Origin: an uncultured Plesiomonas sp.
Lineage (GTDB): Bacteria > Pseudomonadota > Gammaproteobacteria > Enterobacterales > CAMTGL01
DNA: 28,276 bases
Assembly: GCA_947071955.1 (NCBI GenBank)
Contig: CAMTGL010000004.1
Location: 1 to 28,276 of the forward strand
Direction: 5' to 3'
In this document: one piece after another, positions 16,851 to 24,176 of the stretch
Layout: each line of letters begins with the position of its first letter
How positions within the stretch are numbered: the stretch's first letter is position 1
Position numbers and translations under genes: made by a program
The notes under the pieces: generated by a model
Seen by the model: only the letters and a program-made list of their open reading frames with translations
What the model was told of the DNA's origin: nothing
Database searches by the model: none

Positions 16851-18116
16851 TTAATGCGCCGACGTGGTAGACACTGACGGCTTAACGTGTGTTTTTGCCA
16901 CCTTATCCGCCGAGTCACCTACCGAACTGCCCGCCGAATCGGGCGTTGCACTGATCGGTGTCGGGGCTAATAGAGCATCAGGCCGTAAGGTCATTCCGCC
17001 TTTCACCACCACCTGCTCACCGGCTGCTAGCCCTTCGTCAACAACCCAGTCATTGCCGCTGTAATCCCCCATGGTTACGGGGCGATACTCCGCCTTGCTC
17101 TCTTTATTGACTACCCAGACAAAATGCCCAGTAGCCCCTTGCATCACCGCCGTTTGTGGTACGGCAATCGCATCAGGCCGTTCAGCCCCTTTTACTGTCA
17201 CCCGCACAAACTGCCCGGGGCGTAAAGCCCCTTCGGTATTGTTAAAACTGGCCCTGACCAGAAAAGTACCGGTCTGTGAGTTGTACTCTGCATTGGCAAA
17301 TGTAATGCGACCCGTTTCAGCGTACTGCGAGTTGTCCGACAGTGTCAGTTGCACACTCAGCGAGTTATCCGCGGGTAACTTCAGCAGCCCTTTACGCACC
17401 AGTTCATCACGTTTTAATGATTGTGCTTCTGAGATACTAAAATTGACCCACATAGGGGATAGTGCCGCCACATAGGTTAGGCGATCACTGGCTGTCACAT
17501 AAGTACCTTCATCAATCAACCGCTCACCGCTGATACCGCTCAGTGGTGCTCTGATGGTGGCATAGCTCAAATTCAACTGCGCCTGAACAACCTGTGCCTT
17601 AGCCATTTCGACCTGCGCTTGTGCTGCTTTTTCCTGCCCAATAGCCTGATCTAAATCTTTTTTACTGGCGGCATTCTGGGCAGCCAGCGGCTTGATTCTG
17701 GCCAGATTTTGCTGTGCTACCAGTAAGTTAGCTTTTTGCTGTGTGAGAGCGGCTTGAGCAGCTTGGAGTAGAGCCTGAAAAGGTTTGGGATCAATCAAAA
17801 ACAGGGTTTCACCCTGCTTAATAAATGCGCCATCTTTGTACATCTGCTTATCTAAAAAGCCATTCACTCGGGAAACAATATTGACCTGATGTGAGCTTTT
17901 CGTCAGCCCGACAAACGAAAAATCAACCGGAACCGACTTTCCTTGCAAAATCTGTACACTCACCGGCATGGCGGGCGCTACGCCAGCCGATACTGCGGTA
18001 TCGCTGGCTTTATCTTCACATCCCTGCAATAAAAATAAGGGCAGCAGCAACACCCCCGTTAGAGACCGATGAAACCCAATTCGCCAGTAAGCATTCTCAG
18101 AAAAGAAAAAGCGCAT
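16851..18116 (-). CDS. RND efflux periplasmic adaptor (membrane fusion) lipoprotein
   Basis: Bridges the inner-membrane pump and the outer-membrane channel. A long N-terminal signal ends in LFLLQGC (Cys33), so it is a lipoprotein anchored in the inner membrane. The halves of the lipoyl domain flank a coiled-coil hairpin (about residues 100-185, rich in Ala, Gln and Lys). Then come LSYATIRAPLSGISGERLIDEG, the beta-barrel domain, LRPGQFVRVTV and the membrane-proximal domain with AVPQTAVMQG. I place the start at ATG 18116, which has AAGGA seven bases upstream; the frame also offers ATG 18122, but that almost touches the ribosome binding site. The protein has 421 residues with a Ser/Thr-rich tail. 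It is first in the operon, and the pump gene begins 33 bases downstream. Confidence 0.94.
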   Translation of the reverse strand: MRFFFSENAYWRIGFHRSLTGVLLLPLFLLQGCEDKASDTAVSAGVAPAMPVSVQILQGKSVPVDFSFVGLTKSSHQVNIVSRVNGFLDKQMYKDGAFIKQGETLFLIDPKPFQALLQAAQAALTQQKANLLVAQQNLARIKPLAAQNAASKKDLDQAIGQEKAAQAQVEMAKAQVVQAQLNLSYATIRAPLSGISGERLIDEGTYVTASDRLTYVAALSPMWVNFSISEAQSLKRDELVRKGLLKLPADNSLSVQLTLSDNSQYAETGRITFANAEYNSQTGTFLVRASFNNTEGALRPGQFVRVTVKGAERPDAIAVPQTAVMQGATGHFVWVVNKESKAEYRPVTMGDYSGNDWVVDEGLAAGEQVVVKGGMTLRPDALLAPTPISATPDSAGSSVGDSADKVAKTHVKPSVSTTSAH

Positions 18117-18224
18117 GATCATATCCTTGCTGTATTTCAGGAAGTGAGCACCCCACAGGGTTTAGGCGGCATCGGGTGTGGTCAATCTGCGGTGTTGTGC
18201 TGTTTTACTGGCTATGTTGTTGAG

Positions 18225-18239
18225 TCACTCTGTGAGTGA
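18225..18239. promoter_or_regulatory. 15-bp palindrome, possible operator of the efflux operon
   Basis: TCACTC and GAGTGA arms are separated by TGT, 109 bases upstream of the adaptor start codon. The size and symmetry would suit a TetR- or MarR-type repressor, which often controls RND pumps, but no such regulator gene is in the window. Confidence 0.35.
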
Positions 18240-18520
18240 GGCGCTATGCGATACAACACAGCCTAGGTATAAACACAGTGGGTACAACATGCATTCGCAG
18301 ATAACGACAGATTGCATCAATGACGCTTTAATCAGCATAGAAGAGGCGTGCGTATTTTGCGGAAAAAAATAAGAAGGCAAACAAGAAAAAGGGGAAAACC
18401 AACCTCGGCACACCGTACAGCAACATACCATGTACGGTGATAAAACAAATAAGTGGATATGATGTTCAGGCAGAATATCTACGTATATTCATACGGTTGC
18501 TATTAACTCAATATTCATAG

Positions 18521-18548
18521 CAATGTGTGAGTAGTTGCTCACACATTG
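18521..18548 (-). terminator. hairpin downstream of proA, possible transcript end
   Basis: Perfect 11-bp arms (CAATGTGTGAG at 18521-18531, complement at 18538-18548) surround a 6-base loop, 35 bases past the proA stop. There is no T-run on the minus strand, so it may be a processing or stabilising stem or a protein-binding site instead. Confidence 0.45.
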
Positions 18549-18582
18549 TATATTTAACCTCTGATTGACGCTCAAAAAATCA

Positions 18583-19842
18583 CTAACTGCGGATCAGATT
18601 ATTACCGTAGCCAATCCATTTATAGGTTGTTAATGCCTCTAACCCCATCGGGCCACGGGCATGCAATTTTTGTGTGCTCACCGCCACTTCTGCACCTAAC
18701 CCAAACTGCCCGCCATCGGTAAAACGCGTACTGGCGTTGACATACACCGCAGAAGAGTCAACCTCAAGGGTAAAACGATCCGCGTGGGTAAAGGTCTGGG
18801 TCAGAATGCTGTCTGAATGGCTACTGCCATGCTGGTGGATGTGAGCAATCGCCTCATCAATATCGGCAACAATCTTGACGTTAAGATCAAGTGATAACCA
18901 CTCATCATCATAATCTTGTGCCTGAACCGGAACGACAGTCGCTCGGCTACCAGCCAGCAACGCTGTGCTTTGCGGACAAGCGTGCAGAGTAACCCCCTTG
19001 CTGTGCAAGTAATCAGCCAGTAACGGTAAAAATGTGGTAGCCACCTCTTGATGAACCAACAGCGTCTCCAAGGAGTTACACACACTTGGACGCTGTACTT
19101 TTGCATTATCGATAACTGCAACAGCCGCAGTGAGATCCGCACTGGCATCAACAAAGATATGGCATACGCCAATACCTCCGATAATAACCGGAATGGTTGC
19201 CTGCTCACGACAAAGGCGGTGTAACCCACTGCCACCGCGTGGGATTATCATGTCAACATAGCTATCTAAACGCAGCAACTCAGTCACCCACGCACGATCA
19301 GGATCATCAATAGACTGCACCGCACCCGCCGGTAAACCACAGCAACTCAGAGCATGTTGCACCACTGCGACCATCGCCTGATTGGTATGTACCGTCTCTT
19401 TTCCACCCCGCAAAATCACCGCATTACCGGTTTTCAGACACAGTGAAGCCACATCAATGGTGACATTCGGGCGAGCTTCATAAATCGTACCAATCACCCC
19501 TAGTGGTACGCGTTTACGGATTAAATTCAACCCGCTGCTCAGTTGTTGCCCATCCAGTACTTGTCCGACGGGATCGGCCAGTTTTACCACGGCGCGCACA
19601 TCATTAGCGATAGCCGTTAAACGCTCAGGGGTCAGCAACAGGCGATCGAGCATCGCAGTACTTAATCCGGCCTGTTTTGCGGCAGTAATATCTTGCGCAT
19701 TGGCCGCTAAAATAGCCGCACTGCGCACCTCAAGCTCATCAGCAATGAAGAGCAATGCGCGATTTTTCTCTGCGGTGGTTAATGTGGCTAAACGGTAAGA
19801 GGCCTGCTTAGCTGCCTTTCCCATCTCGGTTAATTGACTCAT
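18583..19842 (-). CDS. proA: gamma-glutamyl phosphate reductase ProA
   Basis: Reduces gamma-glutamyl phosphate with NADPH to glutamate semialdehyde, the second step of proline synthesis. The aldehyde-dehydrogenase-fold protein shows RVPLGVIGTIYEARPNVT, KTGNAVILRGGKE, IPRGGSGLH, the catalytic cysteine in QRPSVCNSLETLLV, and the highly conserved C-terminal VDSSAVYVNASTRF, DGGQFGLGAEVAVST and MGLEALTTYKW blocks. I place the start at the ATG at 19842, which has AAGGA eight bases upstream and gives 419 residues (E. coli 417). The frame also offers ATG 19851, but that abuts the ribosome binding site. It follows proB at a distance of 11 bases in a proBA operon. Confidence 0.97.
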   Translation of the reverse strand: MSQLTEMGKAAKQASYRLATLTTAEKNRALLFIADELEVRSAAILAANAQDITAAKQAGLSTAMLDRLLLTPERLTAIANDVRAVVKLADPVGQVLDGQQLSSGLNLIRKRVPLGVIGTIYEARPNVTIDVASLCLKTGNAVILRGGKETVHTNQAMVAVVQHALSCCGLPAGAVQSIDDPDRAWVTELLRLDSYVDMIIPRGGSGLHRLCREQATIPVIIGGIGVCHIFVDASADLTAAVAVIDNAKVQRPSVCNSLETLLVHQEVATTFLPLLADYLHSKGVTLHACPQSTALLAGSRATVVPVQAQDYDDEWLSLDLNVKIVADIDEAIAHIHQHGSSHSDSILTQTFTHADRFTLEVDSSAVYVNASTRFTDGGQFGLGAEVAVSTQKLHARGPMGLEALTTYKWIGYGNNLIRS

Positions 19843-19853
19843 CGCTTTCATCC

Positions 19854-20957
19854 TTAAATCAAAATCATATCGTCACGGTGAATGGCGACCGCGCCGTATT
19901 CATAGCCTAAAATATCGCTGATTTGTTGTGACTGGTGTCCGGCGATAAGTGCCAAGGCATCGCTGTTATAGCGGCTCATACCGCGCGCGATCTCTCGCCC
20001 ATCAATACCGCGTACACGCACCACTTCACCGCGTGAAAAATTTCCGGTGACCTGCTGGATCCCGCTTGGCAATAGGGAGCTACCACGCGCAATCACTGCG
20101 CTTACAGCGCCCATATCCACAATCAGCTCTCCGGCCGGTGGTGGGCCAAAAATCCAACGTTTACGGTTTTCAAGCGGGGTTTCCTGAGGATGAAAGCGGG
20201 TTCCCACTGAAATATCGGCAACCACATCGGCAATTATGCCCGCCTGCTGACCGGCTGCGATCACCACTTCGATTCCGGCACGGTTTGCCACATCTGCTGC
20301 CTGCAATTTAGTGCTCATGCCACCAGTTCCCAGACCGGAAACACTGTCTCCTGCAACCAGACGCAATGACTCGTCAATCCCCTGCACTTCACGGATCAGC
20401 TCCGCCTGTGGATTACTGCGCGGATCAGCGGTAAATAATCCTGCCTGATCGGTCAGTAAAATCAGCTTATCGGCATCTGCCAGAATTGCCGCCAGCGCAG
20501 AGAGATTATCGTTATCGCCCACTTTAATTTCGGTGGTGGCAACAGCATCATTTTCATTGATTACCGGCACGATTTTCTGATCAAGCAGTGCACGCAGCGT
20601 ATCGCGGGCATTGAGAAAACGCTCACGATCTTCCAAGTCAGCGCGCGTTAGCAACATCTGCCCGATATGCAGACCATAAATCGAAAACAGTTGCTCCCAC
20701 AACTGAATCAAACGCGTTTGCCCTACCGCAGCCAGCAGTTGCTTAGAAGCCATTGTGGGGGGGAGTTCGGGGTAGCCTAAATGTTCACGTCCGGCGGCTA
20801 TCGCCCCTGATGTTACTAGCACGATACGGTGACCTGCCTGCTGCATCTGTGCGCACTGGCGAACCAAATCCCCCATGTGCGCACGGGTAAGGTAGCGCGA
20901 GCCGCCGGTGAGCACACTGGTTCCTAATTTCACAACGATAGTCTGACTACGGTTCAT
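19854..20957 (-). CDS. proB: glutamate 5-kinase ProB
   Basis: Phosphorylates glutamate to gamma-glutamyl phosphate, the committed and proline-inhibited step of proline synthesis. The protein has 367 residues, exactly as in E. coli. The amino-acid kinase domain covers about residues 1-255 (VVKLGTSVLTGGSR, VTSGAIAAGREHLGYPE, INENDAVATTEIKVGDNDNLSA, GTGGMSTKLQAADVA). The PUA domain lies at about 275-360 (GSSLLPSGIQQVTGNFSRGEVV). It is the first gene of proBA, 131 bases after crl. In E. coli phoE lies between crl and proB; here it is absent. Confidence 0.98.
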   Translation of the reverse strand: MNRSQTIVVKLGTSVLTGGSRYLTRAHMGDLVRQCAQMQQAGHRIVLVTSGAIAAGREHLGYPELPPTMASKQLLAAVGQTRLIQLWEQLFSIYGLHIGQMLLTRADLEDRERFLNARDTLRALLDQKIVPVINENDAVATTEIKVGDNDNLSALAAILADADKLILLTDQAGLFTADPRSNPQAELIREVQGIDESLRLVAGDSVSGLGTGGMSTKLQAADVANRAGIEVVIAAGQQAGIIADVVADISVGTRFHPQETPLENRKRWIFGPPPAGELIVDMGAVSAVIARGSSLLPSGIQQVTGNFSRGEVVRVRGIDGREIARGMSRYNSDALALIAGHQSQQISDILGYEYGAVAIHRDDMILI

Positions 20958-21088
20958 GGGGTAATGCCTTGAATCCTAAGATGAAGGAAGTGAACTCTTT
21001 TTGTAGCAGCTTGTGGAAGCGCTGCCAACAGACAGCGCTAAAATTCTGAAAACTATTTATCAGCAAAGATGTATGGGGATATGAAACT

Positions 21089-21487
21089 TTACGCGGCAGT
21101 ACTCAACTCTCGCCCTGCAATGGCTGCTGCGGGCTGTAAAGAGATATTCAGCAGTTGTAGGCAATCTACCAAGCGCGGATAAAACAGTTGCAGTGTACGC
21201 TGGATCTCTTCGGTGATAGCGTCATCAGTAGGATGCTTAGGCAACCAATCGCCTTGGTTATCGTAAAAACCAACCTGATAGTGATACTCAAAACCGCTTT
21301 CAGTGGCATCGAGCACCATCCACCATCCCCAAAACTCACGCTTTTCGGTCGGAAGCCGTGGATTGGCGCATACCGCCAAGCAGTCAAAGAAAAACTGCTG
21401 CTCCTGACACTGATGCTCACGAATATACGGCCCGAGTGCCGCAAATTTGCGCATTAAACGTGAGCGTGATTGTCCGATAACCTGCAT
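21089..21487 (-). CDS. crl: sigma factor-binding protein Crl
   Basis: Small protein that binds the stationary-phase sigma factor RpoS and helps it join RNA polymerase, raising expression of curli and other RpoS genes. The protein has 132 residues (E. coli 133). The N-terminal SRLMRKFAALGPYIRE, FFFDCLAVCAN, and the REFWGWWM block with the conserved tryptophans are clear; the C-terminal part is more variable. A very strong ribosome binding site, AAAGGAGGT, precedes the ATG. An inverted repeat (TTGTACG at 21499-21505, CGTACAA at 21522-21528) ends right at this site. It lies 63 bases after frsA. Confidence 0.95.
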   Translation of the reverse strand: MQVIGQSRSRLMRKFAALGPYIREHQCQEQQFFFDCLAVCANPRLPTEKREFWGWWMVLDATESGFEYHYQVGFYDNQGDWLPKHPTDDAITEEIQRTLQLFYPRLVDCLQLLNISLQPAAAIAGRELSTAA

Positions 21488-21550
21488 ACCTACCTCCTTT
21501 GTACGTAATGTCTATTGTTGCCGTACAAGGGGTAATTTAAGCAAGTTGTT

Positions 21551-22801
21551 TTATATGAGTTTTTGGTCTATCCAATCGGTTATTTGTGCCATTATGCGCT
21601 CAAATCCGGTTTGTAACGGGCTGGCGGGGATCTGTATACACTTCCCATCAACCGATGACATGGCGATAAACCGATTCTCTTCTTTTGGTGAAAACAGATC
21701 ATTATCTACGCCAGCGGCCAGTACCGGTACGCGGCAGCGCCGCCCCAATAACCCTTGGGTTTTTAATGAGTAGCTTTGCAACTCTGCACGCAACAAATCA
21801 TGCGCACTGGCATCAATACCTACCCGACTGGCCAGCATATCAACATACATTTGCGGCACTTGTTCAAACTGCTGTGCATTGGCAAACAGATGGTGCACTA
21901 CCGCTCCTAAGCATGCAACGCCGCGTAACCGTTGTGGTTCAAGATAGCCCAGACGCAGCGCCGCATTAGCACCAAAACGCAGACCAAACGCCACTACGCG
22001 GTGGTGATCAACCCAAGGTTCATTCTGTAGCTGTTGCAATACAGCCTGATGCAGGCGGCTGGTATCTTGGGTCAGTTTCCAGCGTGCCGATGCCCCGATT
22101 GAGGGCAGATCCAGCGTCAACATTGCTATCCCTTTAGGCGCTAAATAGTGCCGAAACAACCGGTGATAGTCAGTCGAGAGGCTATCTAACCCGCCGCAGA
22201 CCAATACTACCGGATAAGGGCCATCATCACCCGGTAGGTGTAAACAGGCATTCAACGGTAAACCTTCGTATTGAAAGGTCAGTGGCCGCAGTGAGTAACT
22301 CAGACAACCAGCAGCAGCCTGATAAGCGCGACTGGCCAACACATCAACCTGTTCAGCGAGCTGATCGCCACGTAAGTGCGGATAACCGGCAAGACTATAG
22401 TGCATGGCCGCTTGCAGCCAATACTCTCCGGCTTGCTGGGGATCTTCACACTCTTGCGCCGTTTGCTGCCAATGCATGGCCTTTTGCGCCCACTCGAAAA
22501 TCCAGTTTCCGCTGCGGTAACCGATGACGGTATCGAGTAAATGTGATTGTGTACGCGGGGCACTGCTGGCCGCAATTTTGGCCAAAATTTCTTCAAGATC
22601 AATGGGGTTGATACCGCGCCAGATCCAAAGCGGACGGTTGATAAGCCGGTACCAGCGTGGGTCAGTATCGCCATCAAGTGCAGAGTGCAGTTCAGGCTGA
22701 GACGTATTTCGCTGTCGGCTGGCAATGCTCGATGTCTCTTGCTGGTTCAGATCAGGTTGCGGTTTGAACAGACTGTGCGATCGATTGATAGGGGCTGACA
22801 T
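21551..22801 (-). CDS. frsA: esterase-like protein FrsA (fermentation-respiration switch)
   Basis: Alpha/beta-hydrolase-fold protein. E. coli FrsA binds the dephosphorylated IIA-Glc protein of the sugar phosphotransferase system and shifts flux between fermentation and respiration. The protein has 416 residues from the ATG at 22801, which has GGAGAG ten bases upstream; an in-frame TTG at 22819 is possible but overlaps this site. Family blocks are HSALDGDTDPRWYRLINRPLWIWRGI, DTVIGYRSGNWIFEWAQKAM (first 20 residues shown), YPVVLVCGGLDSLSTDYHRL, TLDLPSIGASARWKLTQD and LLGRRCRVPVLAAG. The expected nucleophile position reads FGLRFGAN without serine, as in E. coli, so esterase chemistry is doubtful. 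gpt lies upstream behind a terminator. Confidence 0.95.
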   Translation of the reverse strand: MSAPINRSHSLFKPQPDLNQQETSSIASRQRNTSQPELHSALDGDTDPRWYRLINRPLWIWRGINPIDLEEILAKIAASSAPRTQSHLLDTVIGYRSGNWIFEWAQKAMHWQQTAQECEDPQQAGEYWLQAAMHYSLAGYPHLRGDQLAEQVDVLASRAYQAAAGCLSYSLRPLTFQYEGLPLNACLHLPGDDGPYPVVLVCGGLDSLSTDYHRLFRHYLAPKGIAMLTLDLPSIGASARWKLTQDTSRLHQAVLQQLQNEPWVDHHRVVAFGLRFGANAALRLGYLEPQRLRGVACLGAVVHHLFANAQQFEQVPQMYVDMLASRVGIDASAHDLLRAELQSYSLKTQGLLGRRCRVPVLAAGVDNDLFSPKEENRFIAMSSVDGKCIQIPASPLQTGFERIMAQITDWIDQKLI

Positions 22802-22850
22802 TGACGTAATACTCTCCAAACATCACATTCGTTGAGTCTACGCTACCGCA

Positions 22851-22878
22851 TAAAAAAAAACCTCGCAAAATGCGAGGT
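22851..22878 (-). terminator. intrinsic terminator of gpt
   Basis: On the minus strand ACCTCGCA (from 22878) pairs with TGCGAGGT around a TTT loop and is followed by nine or more Ts (22852-22860). It lies 14 bases beyond the gpt stop and isolates gpt from frsA. Confidence 0.93.
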
Positions 22879-22891
22879 CTTATCAGAAAAA

Positions 22892-23353
22892 TCAGTCACG
22901 CCCTGAAACAGGCGGTACAAAAGTGATACCCATATCCCACGGCTGCTCAATCCATGTGTCTTGCGGAATATCAATCACATAGTCATCAACCAGTGGGCGA
23001 CCGGCAGGCTTGGCGAACATGGTCACAAAATGGGCCTTCGGATACATATCACGCAGCACTTTTGCCGTGCCGCCGGTATCAACCAAATCATCCACCAACA
23101 AGAAGCCTTCACCATCACCCTCTGCGCGTTTGAGTACGGTCAGATTACGTTGCTGATTATGGTCATAACTTGAGATACAAACGGTATCTACATGGCGAAT
23201 ACCCAATTCACGCGCCAACAGCGCTGCGGGAACAAGCCCTCCGCGGCTGACCGCAATGATCCCCTTCCACTGCTCTGCTGGCAGTAAACGGTGCGCCAGT
23301 TTCCGCGCGTGGATCTGCAACATGTCCCAACTTACAATATATTTTTCAGCCAT
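22892..23353 (-). CDS. gpt: xanthine-guanine phosphoribosyltransferase Gpt
   Basis: Salvages xanthine, guanine and, less well, hypoxanthine by joining them to PRPP. The 153-residue protein (E. coli 152) has EKYIVSWDMLQIHARKLA, GIIAVSRGGLVPAALLARELGIRHVDT, the PRPP-binding loop FLLVDDLVDTGGTA, and AKPAGRPLVDDYVIDIPQD with DTWIEQPWDMG near the end. The frame extends to 23371, but the ATG at 23353 aligns with E. coli and has GAGG seven bases upstream. It is a single-gene unit: terminator downstream, and upstream a long control region with a PurR-like box (23555-23568) and two LacI-type palindromes. Confidence 0.97.
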   Translation of the reverse strand: MAEKYIVSWDMLQIHARKLAHRLLPAEQWKGIIAVSRGGLVPAALLARELGIRHVDTVCISSYDHNQQRNLTVLKRAEGDGEGFLLVDDLVDTGGTAKVLRDMYPKAHFVTMFAKPAGRPLVDDYVIDIPQDTWIEQPWDMGITFVPPVSGRD

Positions 23354-23426
23354 AACGGTAACCTCAAGCATAACCCGCAGAGTTTGTGGGCTACGTTATT
23401 TTTGTAGGAATCATTGAGTAAAAGGT

Positions 23427-23440
23427 AAAAACCGATTTCA
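23427..23440. promoter_or_regulatory. LacI-type operator candidate, proximal copy upstream of gpt
   Basis: AAAAACCGATTTCA matches the distal site (TGAAACCGATTTCA, read on the minus strand at 23527-23540) in 12 of 14 positions. The two centres are exactly 100 bp apart, and this one lies about 80 bases upstream of the gpt start. Confidence 0.35.
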
Positions 23441-23526
23441 GTAAAACAATGCAATGCCGGGTTAGGTCTGACACAAGTACTTTTTTGCGTTGCTTTATTT
23501 TTCTGCGTTATATGTCATCACGTTAA

Positions 23527-23540
23527 TGAAATCGGTTTCA
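23527..23540. promoter_or_regulatory. LacI-type operator candidate, distal copy upstream of gpt
   Basis: TGAAATCGGTTTCA is a 14-bp palindrome with a central CG, the usual shape of LacI-family operators. It resembles but does not match the Cra box. It lies 15 bp from the PurR-like box. Confidence 0.4.
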
Positions 23541-23554
23541 TGCTCTGCACTGCC

Positions 23555-23568
23555 AGCAAACGTTTGCT
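23555..23568. promoter_or_regulatory. PurR-like box upstream of gpt
   Basis: AGCAAACGTTTGCT is a perfect palindrome that contains the full 12-bp core GCAAACGTTTGC of the E. coli PurR site; only the outer bases differ. gpt is a purine-salvage gene, so control by PurR with hypoxanthine or guanine would make sense. The site is about 200 bases upstream of the start codon. Confidence 0.5.
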
Positions 23569-23731
23569 AGGGTAGATAAAAACAGAGCCAAAAACTGTTG
23601 GGGCGAGATTATAGAGATAAGAAAACCTAAAGACCAGTAATTATGCCTCTGATTGTGCATAATTTCAGGCGTTTGGGCGTGAAATCACGCAACAACGCGC
23701 ATGTTCACCCGATAGAGGGTAAAAAATGGGC

Positions 23732-23760
23732 AAAAAAAACCACCTTTCGAGGAAGGTGGT
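23732..23760 (-). terminator. intrinsic terminator of the small-ORF transcript
   Basis: On the minus strand ACCACCTT (from 23760) and AAGGTGGT form a perfect 8-bp stem with a 6-base loop, followed by eight Ts (23732-23739). It lies 130 bases past the 28-codon ORF and 380 bases before gpt. Confidence 0.9.
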
Positions 23761-23782
23761 GAAAATACCTAGGAATCAGGTG

Positions 23783-23807
23783 TGGCGCATCAGAATCCGA
23801 TGCGCCA
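23783..23807 (-). repeat. 9-bp hairpin between the small ORF and its terminator
   Basis: TGGCGCATC at 23783-23791 pairs with GATGCGCCA at 23799-23807 around a 7-base loop. Part of it (GGCGC, GCATCGG) is echoed in the leader near 24008-24020, so alternative pairing is conceivable. Confidence 0.6.
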
Positions 23808-23889
23808 ATTAGGGATGAACGAATGGATTACACTATGCCACAACAACAGTGCCGGCACAGGGTGGTATAACAGTGACTAACACGTAAAA

Positions 23890-23976
23890 TTAATAACCAA
23901 ATTCACGTGGATAAACAAAATTTCCGGTGTAAATTCCACGACGATTCCAGAACAAATCGCAATAAATACCTTGCAT
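23890..23976 (-). CDS. putative 28-residue small protein or leader peptide
   Basis: A minus-strand ORF of 28 codons with a strong ribosome binding site, GAGGTGA, six bases before the ATG (23981-23986). The product begins MQGIYCDLFW and ends PREFGY; it is rich in Tyr, Phe, Gly and Arg, has one Trp and one Cys, and has no membrane segment. I do not recognise it. It sits inside what looks like its own transcription unit: promoter near 24144-24171, leader of about 160 nt, ORF, hairpin, terminator. It could be a real small protein, the peptide of a dual-function small RNA, or a leader peptide. The ribosome binding site and the flanking signals are the main support; there is no family evidence. Confidence 0.55.
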   Translation of the reverse strand: MQGIYCDLFWNRRGIYTGNFVYPREFGY

Positions 23977-24082
23977 AAATCACCTCATTAACAAGTGTTG
24001 CTAAAGACCGATGCGGCGCCTTTAACTTGTTCTCAGTTCCTTGGAGGCGTGAGACACGGGCTTAATCCTTAAGCTTTCTAAA

Positions 24083-24113
24083 GTTGCGTTGCATAACTTA
24101 GGTTGCGTTGCAT
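24083..24113. repeat. 12-bp direct repeat in the small-ORF leader
   Basis: GTTGCGTTGCAT occurs at 24083-24094 and again at 24102-24113, a 19-bp period. On the minus strand each copy reads ATGCAACGCAAC, and each ATG opens a very short frame (10 to 11 codons) without a ribosome binding site. Confidence 0.6.
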
Positions 24114-24143
24114 GTTGATTCGTTGTTTTTCTCAACGGTTAAA

Positions 24144-24171
24144 ATAATATCACTTTGGAATTTAATTACAA
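24144..24171 (-). promoter_or_regulatory. candidate promoter for the small-ORF unit
   Basis: On the minus strand TTGTAA (24171-24166) and TATTAT (24149-24144) are spaced by 16 bp, matching four and five of the six consensus positions. The start would be near 24137, about 160 bases before the 28-codon ORF. Confidence 0.45.
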
Positions 24172-24176
24172 TACTC

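Larger units (their letters stand above)
18117..18582. other. 466-bp intergenic region upstream of the efflux operon and downstream of proA
   Basis: I see no convincing gene here. The region must hold the efflux operon promoter (minus strand), but no clear -35/-10 pair stands out. It contains three perfect inverted repeats: TCACTC-TGT-GAGTGA at 18225-18239, which is well placed to be an operator; CACCGTAC at 18411-18418 against GTACGGTG at 18432-18439; and the 11-bp stem at 18521-18548. A 64-codon plus-strand frame (18178-18372) looks like chance. Confidence 0.6.
23354..23731. other. gpt upstream control region without a gene
   Basis: No open frame with a plausible start is seen. The region holds the PurR-like box at 23555-23568, the TGAAACCGATTTCA-type sites at 23427-23440 and 23527-23540, an 8-bp inverted repeat (AATTATGC at 23639-23646, GCATAATT at 23657-23664), and a compact palindrome GCGTGA-AA-TCACGC at 23677-23690. 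The gpt promoter must lie here, but I could not pick one with confidence. Confidence 0.6.

Noticed and set aside
18178..18372. 64-codon plus-strand frame with a signal-peptide-like start
   Set aside because: GTG start with poor ribosome binding site, lies across the probable efflux promoter and operator region, and has no family resemblance. A chance frame is more likely, though the hydrophobic start and six Cys residues were noted.
18521..18548. CRP-like palindrome TGTGA...TCACA after proA
   Set aside because: The spacer between the half sites is 8 bases, not the 6 needed by CRP; it fits a hairpin better.
21018..21039. 7-bp inverted repeat AGCGCTG/CAGCGCT between crl and proB
   Set aside because: No T-run on the minus strand and short arms; too weak to call as terminator or operator.
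23815..23880. 21-codon plus-strand frame next to the small ORF
   Set aside because: The only purine-rich stretch (AGGG) touches the ATG, so spacing is wrong; antisense to the small-ORF transcript.
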